A stretch of 64,000 nt of DNA, from assembly GCF_014696355.1 (NCBI RefSeq), contig NZ_JACJQA010000024.1, positions 1 to 64,000 on the forward strand, given 5' to 3'. Of the stretch, positions 41,470-51,014 are shown one piece after another. Under the pieces are notes generated by a model. That model was not told the DNA's origin. It saw only the letters and a program-made list of their open reading frames with translations, and did no database searches. The stretch is from Pseudanabaena sp. FACHB-1998 (GTDB lineage Bacteria > Cyanobacteriota > Cyanobacteriia > Pseudanabaenales > Pseudanabaenaceae). Positions within the stretch are counted from its first letter, which is position 1. Each line of letters begins with the position of its first letter. The translations under genes and the position numbers were made by a program.

Positions 41470-42369
41470 ATGCTGGAAGTCCTGCAATCAACCGTTGATG
41501 GTATCGCCGTTGGCAGCATTATCGCGCTTGCCGCCGTTGGTTTAACGCTTACCTATGGCATTCTTCGCCTCGCTAATTTCGCCCACGGGGACATTCTTAC
41601 CCTCGGCGCATATCTTGCTTTTCTTTCCAATACAACCTTTAAACTGGATATTTGGCTATCGATCGCTTTTGGTAGTGCTGCTTCTATTGGGTTGGTGCTG
41701 ATCTGCGAAAAAATTCTCTGGCAACCCTTACGCGCCAAGCGAGCCACTTCCACCACAATGATGATCGTGTCGATTGGCTTAGCTTTAGTGATTCGGAATG
41801 CGATCGTTTTGATTTGGGGCGCAAAGCCGCAAAAGTATAATTTACCGACTTTTCCCGCAATTAATATTTTTGAGTTAGCGATTACGCGCAATAAAATTGT
41901 GGTTATTGTAGCAGCGATCGCCGTGATTGCAGGGCTATATTACCTCCTCCAAAACACCAAGATCGGTAAAGCGATGAGAGCCGTTGCCGATAATCCTGAA
42001 CTAGCGAAAGTCGCGGGAATTAATGTTAATGCGGTAATTCTATGGACATGGGTGATTGCGGGCGGGATGACTGCTTTTGGTGGAAGTATGTATGGTCTGA
42101 TTACGAATTTGCGCCCGAATATGGGTTGGTTTCTGATTTTGCCGATGTTTGCAGCCGTGATTCTCGGCGGCATTGGTAATCCCTATGGGGCGATCGCGGG
42201 AGCGCTAATTGTGGGCATTTCCCAAGAAGTCGCGACTACCTGCCCCACCACTTTAGGAGAATTGCAGAAATACTGTATCGGCACGGAATATAAGCTAGGG
42301 GTTGGTTTAGTAATTATGGTTTTAGTATTGCTATTCAAACCGCAGGGACTATTTAAAGGGACTATTTAG
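41470..42369 (+). CDS. Branched-chain/neutral amino acid ABC transporter permease (LivH/NatD type)
   Basis: A 299-residue integral membrane permease with about eight spans. GLTLTYGILRLANFAHGDIL at the N-terminus and MRAVADNPELAKVAGINV (the EAA-like loop contacting the ATPase) are LivH-family hallmarks. The C-terminus has AAVILGGIGNPYGAIAGALI. It works with a LivM permease, two ATPases and a periplasmic binding protein, none of which is in this window. Scattered subunit genes are known for cyanobacterial Nat transporters. Substrate assignment is by family only. Confidence 0.9.
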   Translation: MLEVLQSTVDGIAVGSIIALAAVGLTLTYGILRLANFAHGDILTLGAYLAFLSNTTFKLDIWLSIAFGSAASIGLVLICEKILWQPLRAKRATSTTMMIVSIGLALVIRNAIVLIWGAKPQKYNLPTFPAINIFELAITRNKIVVIVAAIAVIAGLYYLLQNTKIGKAMRAVADNPELAKVAGINVNAVILWTWVIAGGMTAFGGSMYGLITNLRPNMGWFLILPMFAAVILGGIGNPYGAIAGALIVGISQEVATTCPTTLGELQKYCIGTEYKLGVGLVIMVLVLLFKPQGLFKGTI

Positions 42370-42407
42370 CAAAAAGTGGCGGCGCTTCGCGCCGATACTT
42401 ACCTAAA

Positions 42408-42447
42408 AAAGAAAGAAGGTGACGCTCCGCGTCACCTTCTTTCTTTT
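42408..42447. terminator. Palindrome between the convergent LivH and CheA-like genes
   Basis: AAAGAAAGAAGGTGACGC-TCC-GCGTCACCTTCTTTCTTT. Its right edge touches the stop codon of the minus-strand CheA-like gene. A small GC hairpin (GGCGCTTCGCGCC) lies just before it. Confidence 0.75.
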
Positions 42448-45400
42448 AGCCAATAATATTCTGTAAAGTTGATACCAATTCTTGCTCACGATAAGGCTTA
42501 CTAAAGTAAGCACTTGCGCCCAGTTCTAAAGCCAATTTTTGATCATGATCATTATTTCGGGAAGTCAAAACCACTACAGGCATTCTATTGAGCGCCTCGT
42601 CAGCCCGAATGTTAGTTAAGAGCTTAAATCCATCCATGTGGGGTAGTTCTAAATCTGTAATCACCACATCAATATCTAGATTGCGGCGTAGCTGATTTTT
42701 GAGAAAGGCAAAGGCTTCGTTGCCATCTTGCACCTGCTCCGTCAAAAATCCTGACTTAGTTAAAGTCATCGCCAGATATCGTCTGACATTTGCCGAAGCC
42801 TCCACAATTAAGACTTTAGGTTGATGCGATCGCTTAGTTTGTCGATCTCCTGAAGCGTTCATCATCAATCCCGAACTTTCTAGATTTTCTGGATCAGAAA
42901 CTCTACTTAAATTAGCCTGATTGAATGAATTAGAACTCTCAGAAATAACATCGTCATTACCAAAAAAGTCAGAGAGAATTTTTAAATTATCAATCCCTTG
43001 ATTTGATGGGGGAGCTATAGATTCAGGGATATTAATTCTCGAAGCTTCCGCAGCTAGTTCCGCAGGATTGATGAGAGCTACCGCTTGATTGCTACCTAAA
43101 ATAACCGTACCCAGAAAAATTGAGGCTAGAGAAATATCACCTTCAATATGATGGAATGTGGCATCTTGATCATTCCAGCATCCATCTGTATGTAAGGCAA
43201 ATAGATGATTATCATGGTGAATAATCAGAAAAGCAGATACAGCATTTGCTGGCTTATATCTTTCTACCAGATCGGCAAAGGGTAAAGATGCTGTGGTTGT
43301 AGGTAATTGATGGGTGTTATGGCGACAGTTAAGTTTGAGGCTGGAGTTAAGGCGCAATACAGGAATTTTGCGATCGCGCCATAATAGGGTCGTTTGTCCT
43401 TCCTCATGGGGGTCGTCAGATTCTATAGGAATAACTTCTAAGACAACTTTGCTGGGAATAGCAAGACACATTTGATTAATATCAATGAGCATGACTCTGA
43501 CTAAAGCCAGTAAGTTAGGTAAAACAATCGTAAATTCTGTACCTTCTCCCATTTGCGACTGGACGGATATTGTGCCGCCGACATCACGTAATTTTTTCCG
43601 AATATCGCTTAATTTCGTCACACTGCCTACATGGGGTTCGCGAGAAATATTAAAGTTGGCATCAAAAAGCAAGCCCATTAATTGCTCATTTCCCATCTCG
43701 ATCGTAGAGAAATCAGACATTCCTGCGATCGTTGCCGAATTTTCTAACTGCTGGCGAATCTTCTCAAGATTGATACCTCGACCATCATCGCTGACCTTGA
43801 TAACTGTACCTTCTTCTGTCTGTGTGGCAATTATCTCAATTTTTCCTTGAGGACATTTCTGCATTTGTTGGCGCTCAAAGAGAGTCTCAATACCATATTC
43901 CACAGCATTGCGAAGTAAGAGTTCAAGGGGTTCAGCGACTATCTCTGACAAAATCCGCTCAATGCTTATTTCCGCACCTTTAACAATCAACTCTACCTGA
44001 TTACCATATAGCAAAGATAAATCACGCAAAATCCGAGGATATTTTCTAACAATGCTAGAGATGGGATGCTTGAGTACTTGACGCAGATTTTTTCTTAATT
44101 CCCTAACATCTTGTCCCATTGCATAGGCTTGATGCTCAGATTGGTCAATCACATTCAAGATCTGCTCAAGATTACTCTGCAAATCGGCGATCGCTGTTTG
44201 ATTATTAGAATTATGATCTAGCAATTGCAAGCTCTTACGAGCCTCTCCTGAAAAAGCTTTGATTTCTCCTAAATAAATATCTAGGCTACCTTTACGAACT
44301 AACAACTCTTCAGCTAAGTCACCCAACATTTCCAAATGATTGATCGGCAAACGGATAGAAGCATCATTGGTGATAGTTGCTAAATGATAGGCTTGTTCGC
44401 GCTCCTGAGTTGTATCTAAGTCTCGCTTTTTCTGCTCGTTGTTGCCCAAACTCAAAGAACCTACAAAGTTCAAATCGGACTCTAGAAATATCGGAGAACT
44501 ATCTTCTAAATTAAAGTCAGTATCAGAGATATTGGGATCATCCAGCAATGAACCTTTTTCCAAGTCCAAATACACATTATTATTTTGATAAATCGGAGAC
44601 TCTTCAATGGCTGTATCAACGTCGGAACTGGAGAAGTCTTGATCTGGTTGAGTCTCAAGAAATACTCCACTCTCAGCCTGAGCTTCATCTGTAAAAGTGA
44701 TTTCTTCTAAAAAGCTTACTTCTAAAGGTTCTGATTGGAGTTCACCGATAGATTCCAAAGACTTCCAAAAAGTCGCATCATCGTCTTCATCCTCTTCATC
44801 TTGTTCTAAGGGATCGTCTATGCTGACGGCTATTGAGTATTCAGAGGTATCCTCTGGAGTTATATTGAAGCTAGCTTCCAATTCTTCTAAAGTTGAGAGT
44901 TCATCCTCATCTACGGGAGACCAAGACTCAAAAGAAGAAAACTTAATCCAAGGATCATCAAGATCTTCTACAATTAAATCTTCCTGAATATTGGTAATAT
45001 CTTCTTGCTCATTCCAACTAACTCCCTGTAATTCTGTTTCATCATCGCTGCCCAGCAGATTTTCGGTTACAGGGGCTAAAAATATTTCCGCCAGCATTTC
45101 TGGCATAGGCAGGCTAGTTATTTCGCTGTTATCTAATTCCTGAGAGATTTCAATTATTGCGTTATCTGCGTTATCTAATTCCTGTACACTTTCAATCTTG
45201 TCCCCATCATCACTGGCGATCGCCAAATCCGCATTCAGATCAGAAGTTAGCTCTAATAAATCTTGTTCTTTAATCCATTCTAAGGAGTTAGACTCATCAT
45301 CTTCGACTTCATCATCTACCTGAATCATTATAAATCCATCTAACTCATTTAAATGAGTTCCCTCTAGTAGATATAAATCATCATCAGTATTCCCATCGGA

Positions 45401-45973
45401 ATCGACATCAAAATCGATATCAAATAAATGTAGAGCTTCTGGAATATCATCTAAATTAAATGGCTCATTCTCATTGGTTTGTAAAATCTCTAGATTGTTT
45501 AAATTAAGTAACAAATGCTCTTGGATTTGATCAAACAATTTATTTTGTAAATCCATCCAATTACTACTAGGTTCCATTTCGTAGCAATATTCATTAATAA
45601 TCTGAGACATTATGTCTGTTATTTGATCGAGTAAGCCTTTAATAGGATCGCCAACAGAATTGTAGTCTCGCAATAGATTAACGGATTCGTCAAAATCTCT
45701 AGATATTTTAGCCAAGTTAGATTCAGGGCTATAAAATTTAGCCTTGATTGCCGACGCTCTCAGCAGACTATTGGTAAAAATTAAGCTGTCAAGCTGATTA
45801 AAAAAAACAGGTAAATTAGAATCTAGTCCTAATATTTGTTGCTTCAGATTCTGAATATAAATATTGGCTTCATCAGCCAATAACTGTTTAGTTGGTAATG
45901 CTATTTCAACAGTTGGAGGAATCATTTTGGGTAGATTTTGGTAACTCAAGGTGGTTTGTAATGGATTTGACAA
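42446..45973 (-). CDS. CheA-like hybrid histidine kinase with degenerate phosphotransfer domain
   Basis: An 1175-residue CheA homologue. The helical N-terminus (about 1-165) sits where the HPt domain should be, but no HxxKG phosphoacceptor motif is visible. A long acidic linker follows (about 165-530). The dimerisation and ATPase domains retain LLLRNAVEYGIE and KVSDDGRGI, but the second glycine box is not the usual GRGVGMDVV (HVGSVTKLSDIRKKL instead). A CheW domain precedes a C-terminal receiver, in which VEASANVRR replaces VDDS while Asp in VITDLELPHMDG is kept. Partner receptor gene 28 bp upstream. Possibly a scaffold rather than an active kinase. Confidence 0.85.
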   Translation of the reverse strand: MSNPLQTTLSYQNLPKMIPPTVEIALPTKQLLADEANIYIQNLKQQILGLDSNLPVFFNQLDSLIFTNSLLRASAIKAKFYSPESNLAKISRDFDESVNLLRDYNSVGDPIKGLLDQITDIMSQIINEYCYEMEPSSNWMDLQNKLFDQIQEHLLLNLNNLEILQTNENEPFNLDDIPEALHLFDIDFDVDSDGNTDDDLYLLEGTHLNELDGFIMIQVDDEVEDDESNSLEWIKEQDLLELTSDLNADLAIASDDGDKIESVQELDNADNAIIEISQELDNSEITSLPMPEMLAEIFLAPVTENLLGSDDETELQGVSWNEQEDITNIQEDLIVEDLDDPWIKFSSFESWSPVDEDELSTLEELEASFNITPEDTSEYSIAVSIDDPLEQDEEDEDDDATFWKSLESIGELQSEPLEVSFLEEITFTDEAQAESGVFLETQPDQDFSSSDVDTAIEESPIYQNNNVYLDLEKGSLLDDPNISDTDFNLEDSSPIFLESDLNFVGSLSLGNNEQKKRDLDTTQEREQAYHLATITNDASIRLPINHLEMLGDLAEELLVRKGSLDIYLGEIKAFSGEARKSLQLLDHNSNNQTAIADLQSNLEQILNVIDQSEHQAYAMGQDVRELRKNLRQVLKHPISSIVRKYPRILRDLSLLYGNQVELIVKGAEISIERILSEIVAEPLELLLRNAVEYGIETLFERQQMQKCPQGKIEIIATQTEEGTVIKVSDDGRGINLEKIRQQLENSATIAGMSDFSTIEMGNEQLMGLLFDANFNISREPHVGSVTKLSDIRKKLRDVGGTISVQSQMGEGTEFTIVLPNLLALVRVMLIDINQMCLAIPSKVVLEVIPIESDDPHEEGQTTLLWRDRKIPVLRLNSSLKLNCRHNTHQLPTTTASLPFADLVERYKPANAVSAFLIIHHDNHLFALHTDGCWNDQDATFHHIEGDISLASIFLGTVILGSNQAVALINPAELAAEASRINIPESIAPPSNQGIDNLKILSDFFGNDDVISESSNSFNQANLSRVSDPENLESSGLMMNASGDRQTKRSHQPKVLIVEASANVRRYLAMTLTKSGFLTEQVQDGNEAFAFLKNQLRRNLDIDVVITDLELPHMDGFKLLTNIRADEALNRMPVVVLTSRNNDHDQKLALELGASAYFSKPYREQELVSTLQNIIG

Positions 45974-46001
45974 GCTTTAATTGTTTCTATTTGGCGGGCA
46001 T

Positions 46002-49000
46002 TTATCTAACTTTAAAATGGGCTAAAGATTGCTGTAAATCTCCAGAATACTGCTTGCTGCTCTTAAGAAATTTAGATACTTCCGAAGAAGAAGCAAGGGT
46101 TCTTTTGGCAATATGTGAAATGTCTTTCATTAAATTAGCTACCCCTTCAGATGTTTGTACCTGCGATAGGGTTGCATCAGCGATGGAAGACATTAGCTCG
46201 TCAATCTGTTGTGAGATTTCGGCTATTTGTTGCAGGTTATCTCTTGCCGCGATCGCTAAATTATTGCTTTCGGCAACTTGGTTACTACCAGACTCAACGG
46301 CTGCCATTACCTCATTGGTTTCCATCTGAATACTACTCAGTAATCTCTCGACTTCTTTAGTAGTCGCCACCGAGCGGGCGGCTAGTTCGCCAACTTCTTC
46401 GGCAACGATCGCCAATCCACCACCCATTTCTCCTGAGCGAGATGCCTCAAGAGTAGCGTTAATGGCAAGAAAATTCGTTTTGATAGCGATCTCATTAATT
46501 GTAGAAATTGCTTTGGCGACTTTTTGGGAAGATTCTCCCAAGTTTTTGATTTTTTTCGCCGTATTGGAAACCGTACTTTGCAACTCGCTGACTTTCTCCA
46601 TGACAGCATCAATGGAGCGATCACTTTCGGAAATTTTAGATGCTACCAATTGTGAAGACTGAACGATCCTCTGGCTATCATTAGATATTTTTGTCGCCGC
46701 TATAGTAGACATTTGAGCCGTATTGAGCGATCGCGCCACCGTATCCACTTGTCTTTGGGACACACTAGCAAGATTAGCGATCGCCTGTTCGCTCTGTCCT
46801 AGCGAGAAGTTAACTTGATTTGCCGATGACTTAACTTGACCGACAATATTGTGTAAGCCCCGCATCACATCATCAAAAAAGATCGCTAGATTTGTAAAGT
46901 TACCATCAACAGACGTAGTAGTCACCGTCAGATCACCATCAGCCAAAGCTTGCATATCCTTCAGCATTTGCATTAACTGAAATTGAATTTCTTCCTTCTG
47001 CTTACGATAACTCTCAACTTCAGCATTACGCTGAACCATTTCTCCCCGTACCTTTTTGCCCAACTGTAAAATATTTTCATCGGACAAGTCAGATTCTTGA
47101 ACTTCTTGTTTCTCTTCTCTAGCTAGCTTAGACAAGACTTTAAACAACTTCACAACTTGTAATTGCAAACGTTCCTTTTCCTGTTCTTGCTTGAGCATCA
47201 TCATTTGGAACTGTTCAGACATCTTGTTAATGCTTAAAGAAATATCTGATAGCTCATCATTACCCTCCACACTCAAGGTTCCCAAGTGAGTATCTGATTT
47301 CGCTTGTTTAAGATCTCTTAAAGCTGAGCGGATATCCTTGAGTCGGCTACTTAATTTACGCGATAAAACATAGGCGATCGCCCCCACTAAAAAAGGAGTC
47401 GAAGCAATTCCAATTCCAATCACAAGTAATAGATTTTGATTACCTGCCATGACTACCGACTTATCTACCGTAGTGACGATATCCCAAGGCAGCATTCCAT
47501 AATTTTGCATATTGCCTACAGAGGCATAGGCAAGAAATTGGGAAGTGCGATCACCTTTGAGTACTTCTCGTAAATCAGGACTTTGGGCGGCTCGCAGATC
47601 CGATAATATGGAAAAATCCGCCGATGCATCTTCCGCAATATTTACCGTCTGAGAACTCGCAACATAGCGATTGGAACTGTCAATTACGTAGAAACTACTA
47701 GTACTACTAGTATTGCTGGATAATTCACTGACTAGGGATTTAACGGGTATTTCTACCTGTAGCACCATGCTTACCTTGTTAGAAACAGAACTTTTAATGG
47801 AGCTAACCGCATAAATGTAAGCACCTTCTTTAGTAGCTACAGAATTACTGATCAAGGTACTATCCGTAGTTGTCGCCTTACTTAAAAAGTTGGGGCTAAG
47901 GGTTTGTAAACCTTGAGAGTTTTTAGATTGGGCAATCAACTCACCATTGGCACTAAAAACGGCAATACTAGAGTATTGGGGATAAGCTTGACCGTACAAA
48001 TTGAGGCGATTAGTTAACTGTTGCTTTAATTGCCTTTGTTGAGCAATTGGTAAAGAGGGGGCAGGTTTTGTGGTCTTATTAGCAGGAAGATTAGTTGAGG
48101 GAACTGGATTAGCTGGATTTTGGAGAGTACTTAGCCCTACTTCTGTGGAAACCAATAAAGTTTTCAAAACTTGAACGTCCGCAGATTGTCTTTGCAAGAA
48201 ACTGCCCGTTGATTTCGCTAAGGCGATCGCCTCAGCCTGCTGCCCCTGCTTGACTCTATTTAGAAGTAAGCTATCCCCTACTTGATAAGCTGCTACGCCT
48301 AAGGTGATCGCAGGAATTGTAGCTATTAACGCTCCCCATAGCGTAATTTTTTGACCCACACTAGAGAACTTAAACATCTCCTCCAGTGAGATTGCTGATG
48401 CATCAGGGCTATTTTTAAAAGCCCTATCCACTGGCTCTAGACCATGGCGATCTCCAAATAAAACCGCTTCTACAGGAGGGAACTGAGCTTGGGCATTATT
48501 TTTCTTTGTTTTTTTGCCTTTTTTCGGTAACTTAGTCTTGGGATTACTTTTCTGAATATTGGCAATAGTATCTTGTAAAACCGTTGAATTAACATTCTCC
48601 GCTAGTTCTTCCAAGGTCACAATATCCGTTGTCTGCTCACCTAATTGAGTTGAAGCTTCGGGATAGACTTCTAGTGGTGGCGTTTTAATTAAAGAAGCGA
48701 TCGCAGGAGGAGGGGGGACTACTCCATTCCCATTACTCTGAATATTTAAGGGCGCTTTTATTTTAGAAGTCGAATTGGGAGGAGAAGAGGGAGTCAGTAA
48801 AGTTAAATCCTCGACCGTCACATCCCGATTTGGCGTAATAATCTGATTTGTCCCACTTACAGCATCACTTGCACCACTCGTACTGTTAGTATCCGTGTTA
48901 AAAGATTGACCACTGGTAGTGAGAATATTATCGACATCCTTGTGGATATCTTTTTTAGAAGAAGTTCTTTGAGATGCAGCAGCCAGTTTGTTTTGGATTT

Positions 49001-49241
49001 GAGCCAAGGAAGTACTAGCAAGATCAAGCAAGTCAGGATCATCCGTTAGGGTTAGTACTTGCTGATATTGCACCTTAGCGTATTCGATTTTGCCTGCCTT
49101 CCGAAAAGTTGCGCCCAACCAAATATGCAGTTTAGGATTACGAGGATCTTCGTACAACAATTCTGAGAACTGTTGCATAGCCTCTTCATACCGACCCTCT
49201 GCATAGGAGTGTAGAGCCGCCTGATACTGCGCTGTCATCAT
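46002..49241 (-). CDS. Chemoreceptor with N-terminal TPR, periplasmic domain, HAMP and methyl-accepting domain
   Basis: A 1079-residue receptor. Residues 1-95 are TPR-like (ALHSYAEGRYEEAMQQFSEL). A Pro/Ser/Thr linker leads to the first membrane span at about 300-325 (LWGALIATIPAITLGVAAYQ). A periplasmic Cache-like domain (about 330-600) is followed by a second span (about 602-626), HAMP, and the signalling domain with hairpin tip IAIKTNFLAINATLEASRSG. Unlike the plus-strand receptor, it can sense outside the membrane. It shares the TPR-at-the-N-terminus design. Operon with the CheA-like gene downstream. No CheW or CheY gene accompanies it. Confidence 0.88.
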   Translation of the reverse strand: MMTAQYQAALHSYAEGRYEEAMQQFSELLYEDPRNPKLHIWLGATFRKAGKIEYAKVQYQQVLTLTDDPDLLDLASTSLAQIQNKLAAASQRTSSKKDIHKDVDNILTTSGQSFNTDTNSTSGASDAVSGTNQIITPNRDVTVEDLTLLTPSSPPNSTSKIKAPLNIQSNGNGVVPPPPAIASLIKTPPLEVYPEASTQLGEQTTDIVTLEELAENVNSTVLQDTIANIQKSNPKTKLPKKGKKTKKNNAQAQFPPVEAVLFGDRHGLEPVDRAFKNSPDASAISLEEMFKFSSVGQKITLWGALIATIPAITLGVAAYQVGDSLLLNRVKQGQQAEAIALAKSTGSFLQRQSADVQVLKTLLVSTEVGLSTLQNPANPVPSTNLPANKTTKPAPSLPIAQQRQLKQQLTNRLNLYGQAYPQYSSIAVFSANGELIAQSKNSQGLQTLSPNFLSKATTTDSTLISNSVATKEGAYIYAVSSIKSSVSNKVSMVLQVEIPVKSLVSELSSNTSSTSSFYVIDSSNRYVASSQTVNIAEDASADFSILSDLRAAQSPDLREVLKGDRTSQFLAYASVGNMQNYGMLPWDIVTTVDKSVVMAGNQNLLLVIGIGIASTPFLVGAIAYVLSRKLSSRLKDIRSALRDLKQAKSDTHLGTLSVEGNDELSDISLSINKMSEQFQMMMLKQEQEKERLQLQVVKLFKVLSKLAREEKQEVQESDLSDENILQLGKKVRGEMVQRNAEVESYRKQKEEIQFQLMQMLKDMQALADGDLTVTTTSVDGNFTNLAIFFDDVMRGLHNIVGQVKSSANQVNFSLGQSEQAIANLASVSQRQVDTVARSLNTAQMSTIAATKISNDSQRIVQSSQLVASKISESDRSIDAVMEKVSELQSTVSNTAKKIKNLGESSQKVAKAISTINEIAIKTNFLAINATLEASRSGEMGGGLAIVAEEVGELAARSVATTKEVERLLSSIQMETNEVMAAVESGSNQVAESNNLAIAARDNLQQIAEISQQIDELMSSIADATLSQVQTSEGVANLMKDISHIAKRTLASSSEVSKFLKSSKQYSGDLQQSLAHFKVR

Positions 49242-49476
49242 GATCGTCCCTGTATGAAATACGTCTATCTTGTTTCAAGCAGGAGCCTCTAAATCTCTAC
49301 AAGTCTCCTAATAGACAGTTAAACGGATCGCCCTATAAATTCTCTAGCGCCATTTTGCTTGTGTTTATTAAAAAAAGTGCTATTATATGTAGGGATTTGT
49401 TGTACTCAGTTATTACAGAAATTGAAAAAACTGGTTTTATTGCTTGGATGTGATTGGCTCCTCAACGTAAAGTTGG

Positions 49477-49880
49477 GCGACAGACGTGAGTCTGACCCTA
49501 CGCTTTCGTGGGATGATGCCTGTGAAGGACCCAGTATGTTCCGATCGACCTTCTAACTATCAGGGTTGTAACAACCGTTAACAACCTCGGTCGATCGCTT
49601 CTCAGATTGGAGAAGGCTAAATATTTTCAAGACTGAATAAGTAGTAAAAGAACCGTTTGGGGCAAGAAGTTTTTTTGCGTGCAAGGTTTGGTGTTGACAT
49701 CAAAGCTAGGTTAGTCCTTGAGCTAACAGTGATTGTCTAAGCCGTAGCCATGATTTGCAGCGAATAAATTTTTTCAACTTCTAGATGTTCGATTTTGCTT
49801 GTTTCATTGTTTTGAAGTTTGCTCTAAAACTCTGCACATATTTGCATACACCCACATTAAACATCTAGGAAAAAAGAACC
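49477..49880 (+). promoter_or_regulatory. Structured leader upstream of speY
   Basis: The 639-bp gap 49242-49880 has a TATTAT box near 49381, then a run of stems: CAGAC-GTGA-GTCTG (about 49481-49494), CCCTACG-CTTT-CGTGGG (about 49496-49512), and a long arm pair CGATCGACC/GGTCGATCG (about 49531-49600) enclosing GGTTGT/ACAACC. About 280 nt of AT-rich sequence leads to the speY ATG. I recognise no known riboswitch consensus. It could be a leader or an independent small RNA. Another short frame in the gap (49359-49556) looks spurious. Confidence 0.35.
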
Positions 49881-50942
49881 ATGAAACGCGAACTACTTAA
49901 ACAGACTGTTGAACACATCGATATCAAAGCTTTTGATGTTGTTGGTTTGGTTGATGCCATGGCAAATACAGCTTTTCAAGGCAGAAACCTCGGTCGTGCT
50001 GCTCGTATCTACGACAACATGATTCAAGACAAAGATTGCGCGATTATCCTATGTTTGGCAGGTTCTTTATTTAGTGCGGGTCTCAAAGGCATCATTTACG
50101 ATTTGATTACCAACAATATGGTGGACATGATCGTATCTACAGGCGCTAACATCGTTGACCAAGATTTCTTTGAAGCCCTTGGATTTCGTCACTATGTAGG
50201 TGATACCTTCGCTGACGATACAGTGCTGCGCGAAAATGCGATCGACCGCATCTATGACACCTACATTGACGAAGATGAATTGCGCGTTTGCGATATGACG
50301 ATCGCAAAAATTGCTAATTCTCTACCAGCTCGCGCTTATTCTTCCCGCGAATTCATCCATGAGATGGGTGCTTATCTTGACAAGAATGCCAAGAATCGTC
50401 ATTCCGTTGTTTTAGCTGCTTACGAACATCAAGTCCCTATCTTTGTTCCCGCTTTTAGTGATTGCTCCGCAGGTTTTGGGTTGGTACATCACCAATGGAA
50501 CTCCCCCGAAGAACACCTCAGCATTGACTCTGTAAAAGATTTCCGTGAATTGACTCAATGCAAGTTGGCAAGTCCTCATACAGGACTATTCATGGTCGGT
50601 GGTGGTGTTCCTAAGAACTTTGCTCAAGATACCGTTGTGGCTGCCGAATTGCTTGGATTTGAAGCTGCCATGCACAAGTATGCCGTTCAAATTACCGTAG
50701 CAGATGAACGCGATGGCGCTCTTTCTGGTTCCACCTTGAAGGAAGCTCATTCTTGGGGCAAGGTTGATATTGTGCAAGAGCAAATGGTCTTCTCCGAAGC
50801 CACCGTTGCTTTGCCTTTGATTGCTGGCTATGTCTATGGCAAGCGCAACTGGTGCGATCGCGCTCCTCGTCAACTAGCTCAAGTATTCAACAAGCCCTCG
50901 GTGGCGAACTTCACTAGTATTCCTGCTCCTGTAGGCGTTTAG
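49881..50942 (+). CDS. speY: Deoxyhypusine synthase-like protein (homospermidine synthase candidate, SpeY)
   Basis: A 353-residue NAD-dependent enzyme of the deoxyhypusine synthase fold. GRAARIYDNMI, VDMIVSTGANIVDQDFFEAL, SPHTGLFMVGGGVPKNFAQD and the active-site block GSTLKEAHSWGKV, with the Lys that carries the imine intermediate, are conserved. Bacteria have no eIF5A to modify. In Anabaena a homologue makes homospermidine, so polyamine synthesis is the likely role (from recall of that work). The gene is single, with a long structured leader and two terminator hairpins shared with the convergent phosphatase gene. Confidence 0.88.
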   Translation: MKRELLKQTVEHIDIKAFDVVGLVDAMANTAFQGRNLGRAARIYDNMIQDKDCAIILCLAGSLFSAGLKGIIYDLITNNMVDMIVSTGANIVDQDFFEALGFRHYVGDTFADDTVLRENAIDRIYDTYIDEDELRVCDMTIAKIANSLPARAYSSREFIHEMGAYLDKNAKNRHSVVLAAYEHQVPIFVPAFSDCSAGFGLVHHQWNSPEEHLSIDSVKDFRELTQCKLASPHTGLFMVGGGVPKNFAQDTVVAAELLGFEAAMHKYAVQITVADERDGALSGSTLKEAHSWGKVDIVQEQMVFSEATVALPLIAGYVYGKRNWCDRAPRQLAQVFNKPSVANFTSIPAPVGV

Positions 50943-50953
50943 AACTGTTCACC

Positions 50954-51013
50954 AAAGAGGCTCTTCGAGCCTCTTCTTTAGAAAAAACAAGGCTCTTTGA
51001 GCCTTGTTTTTTT
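50954..51013. terminator. Two tandem hairpins between speY and the PP2C gene
   Basis: AAAGAGGCTCTTCGAGCCTCTTCTTT (50954-50980) and AAAACAAGGCTCTTTGAGCCTTGTTTT (50982-51013). Both share the core AGGCTCTTYGAGCCT, so one looks like a duplicate of the other. Bidirectional terminator. Confidence 0.8.
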
Positions 51014-51014
51014 G

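Noticed and set aside
49359-49556. Plus-strand 65-codon frame in the speY leader
   Set aside because: No ribosome site, no recognisable domain, and it runs through the structured RNA stems.
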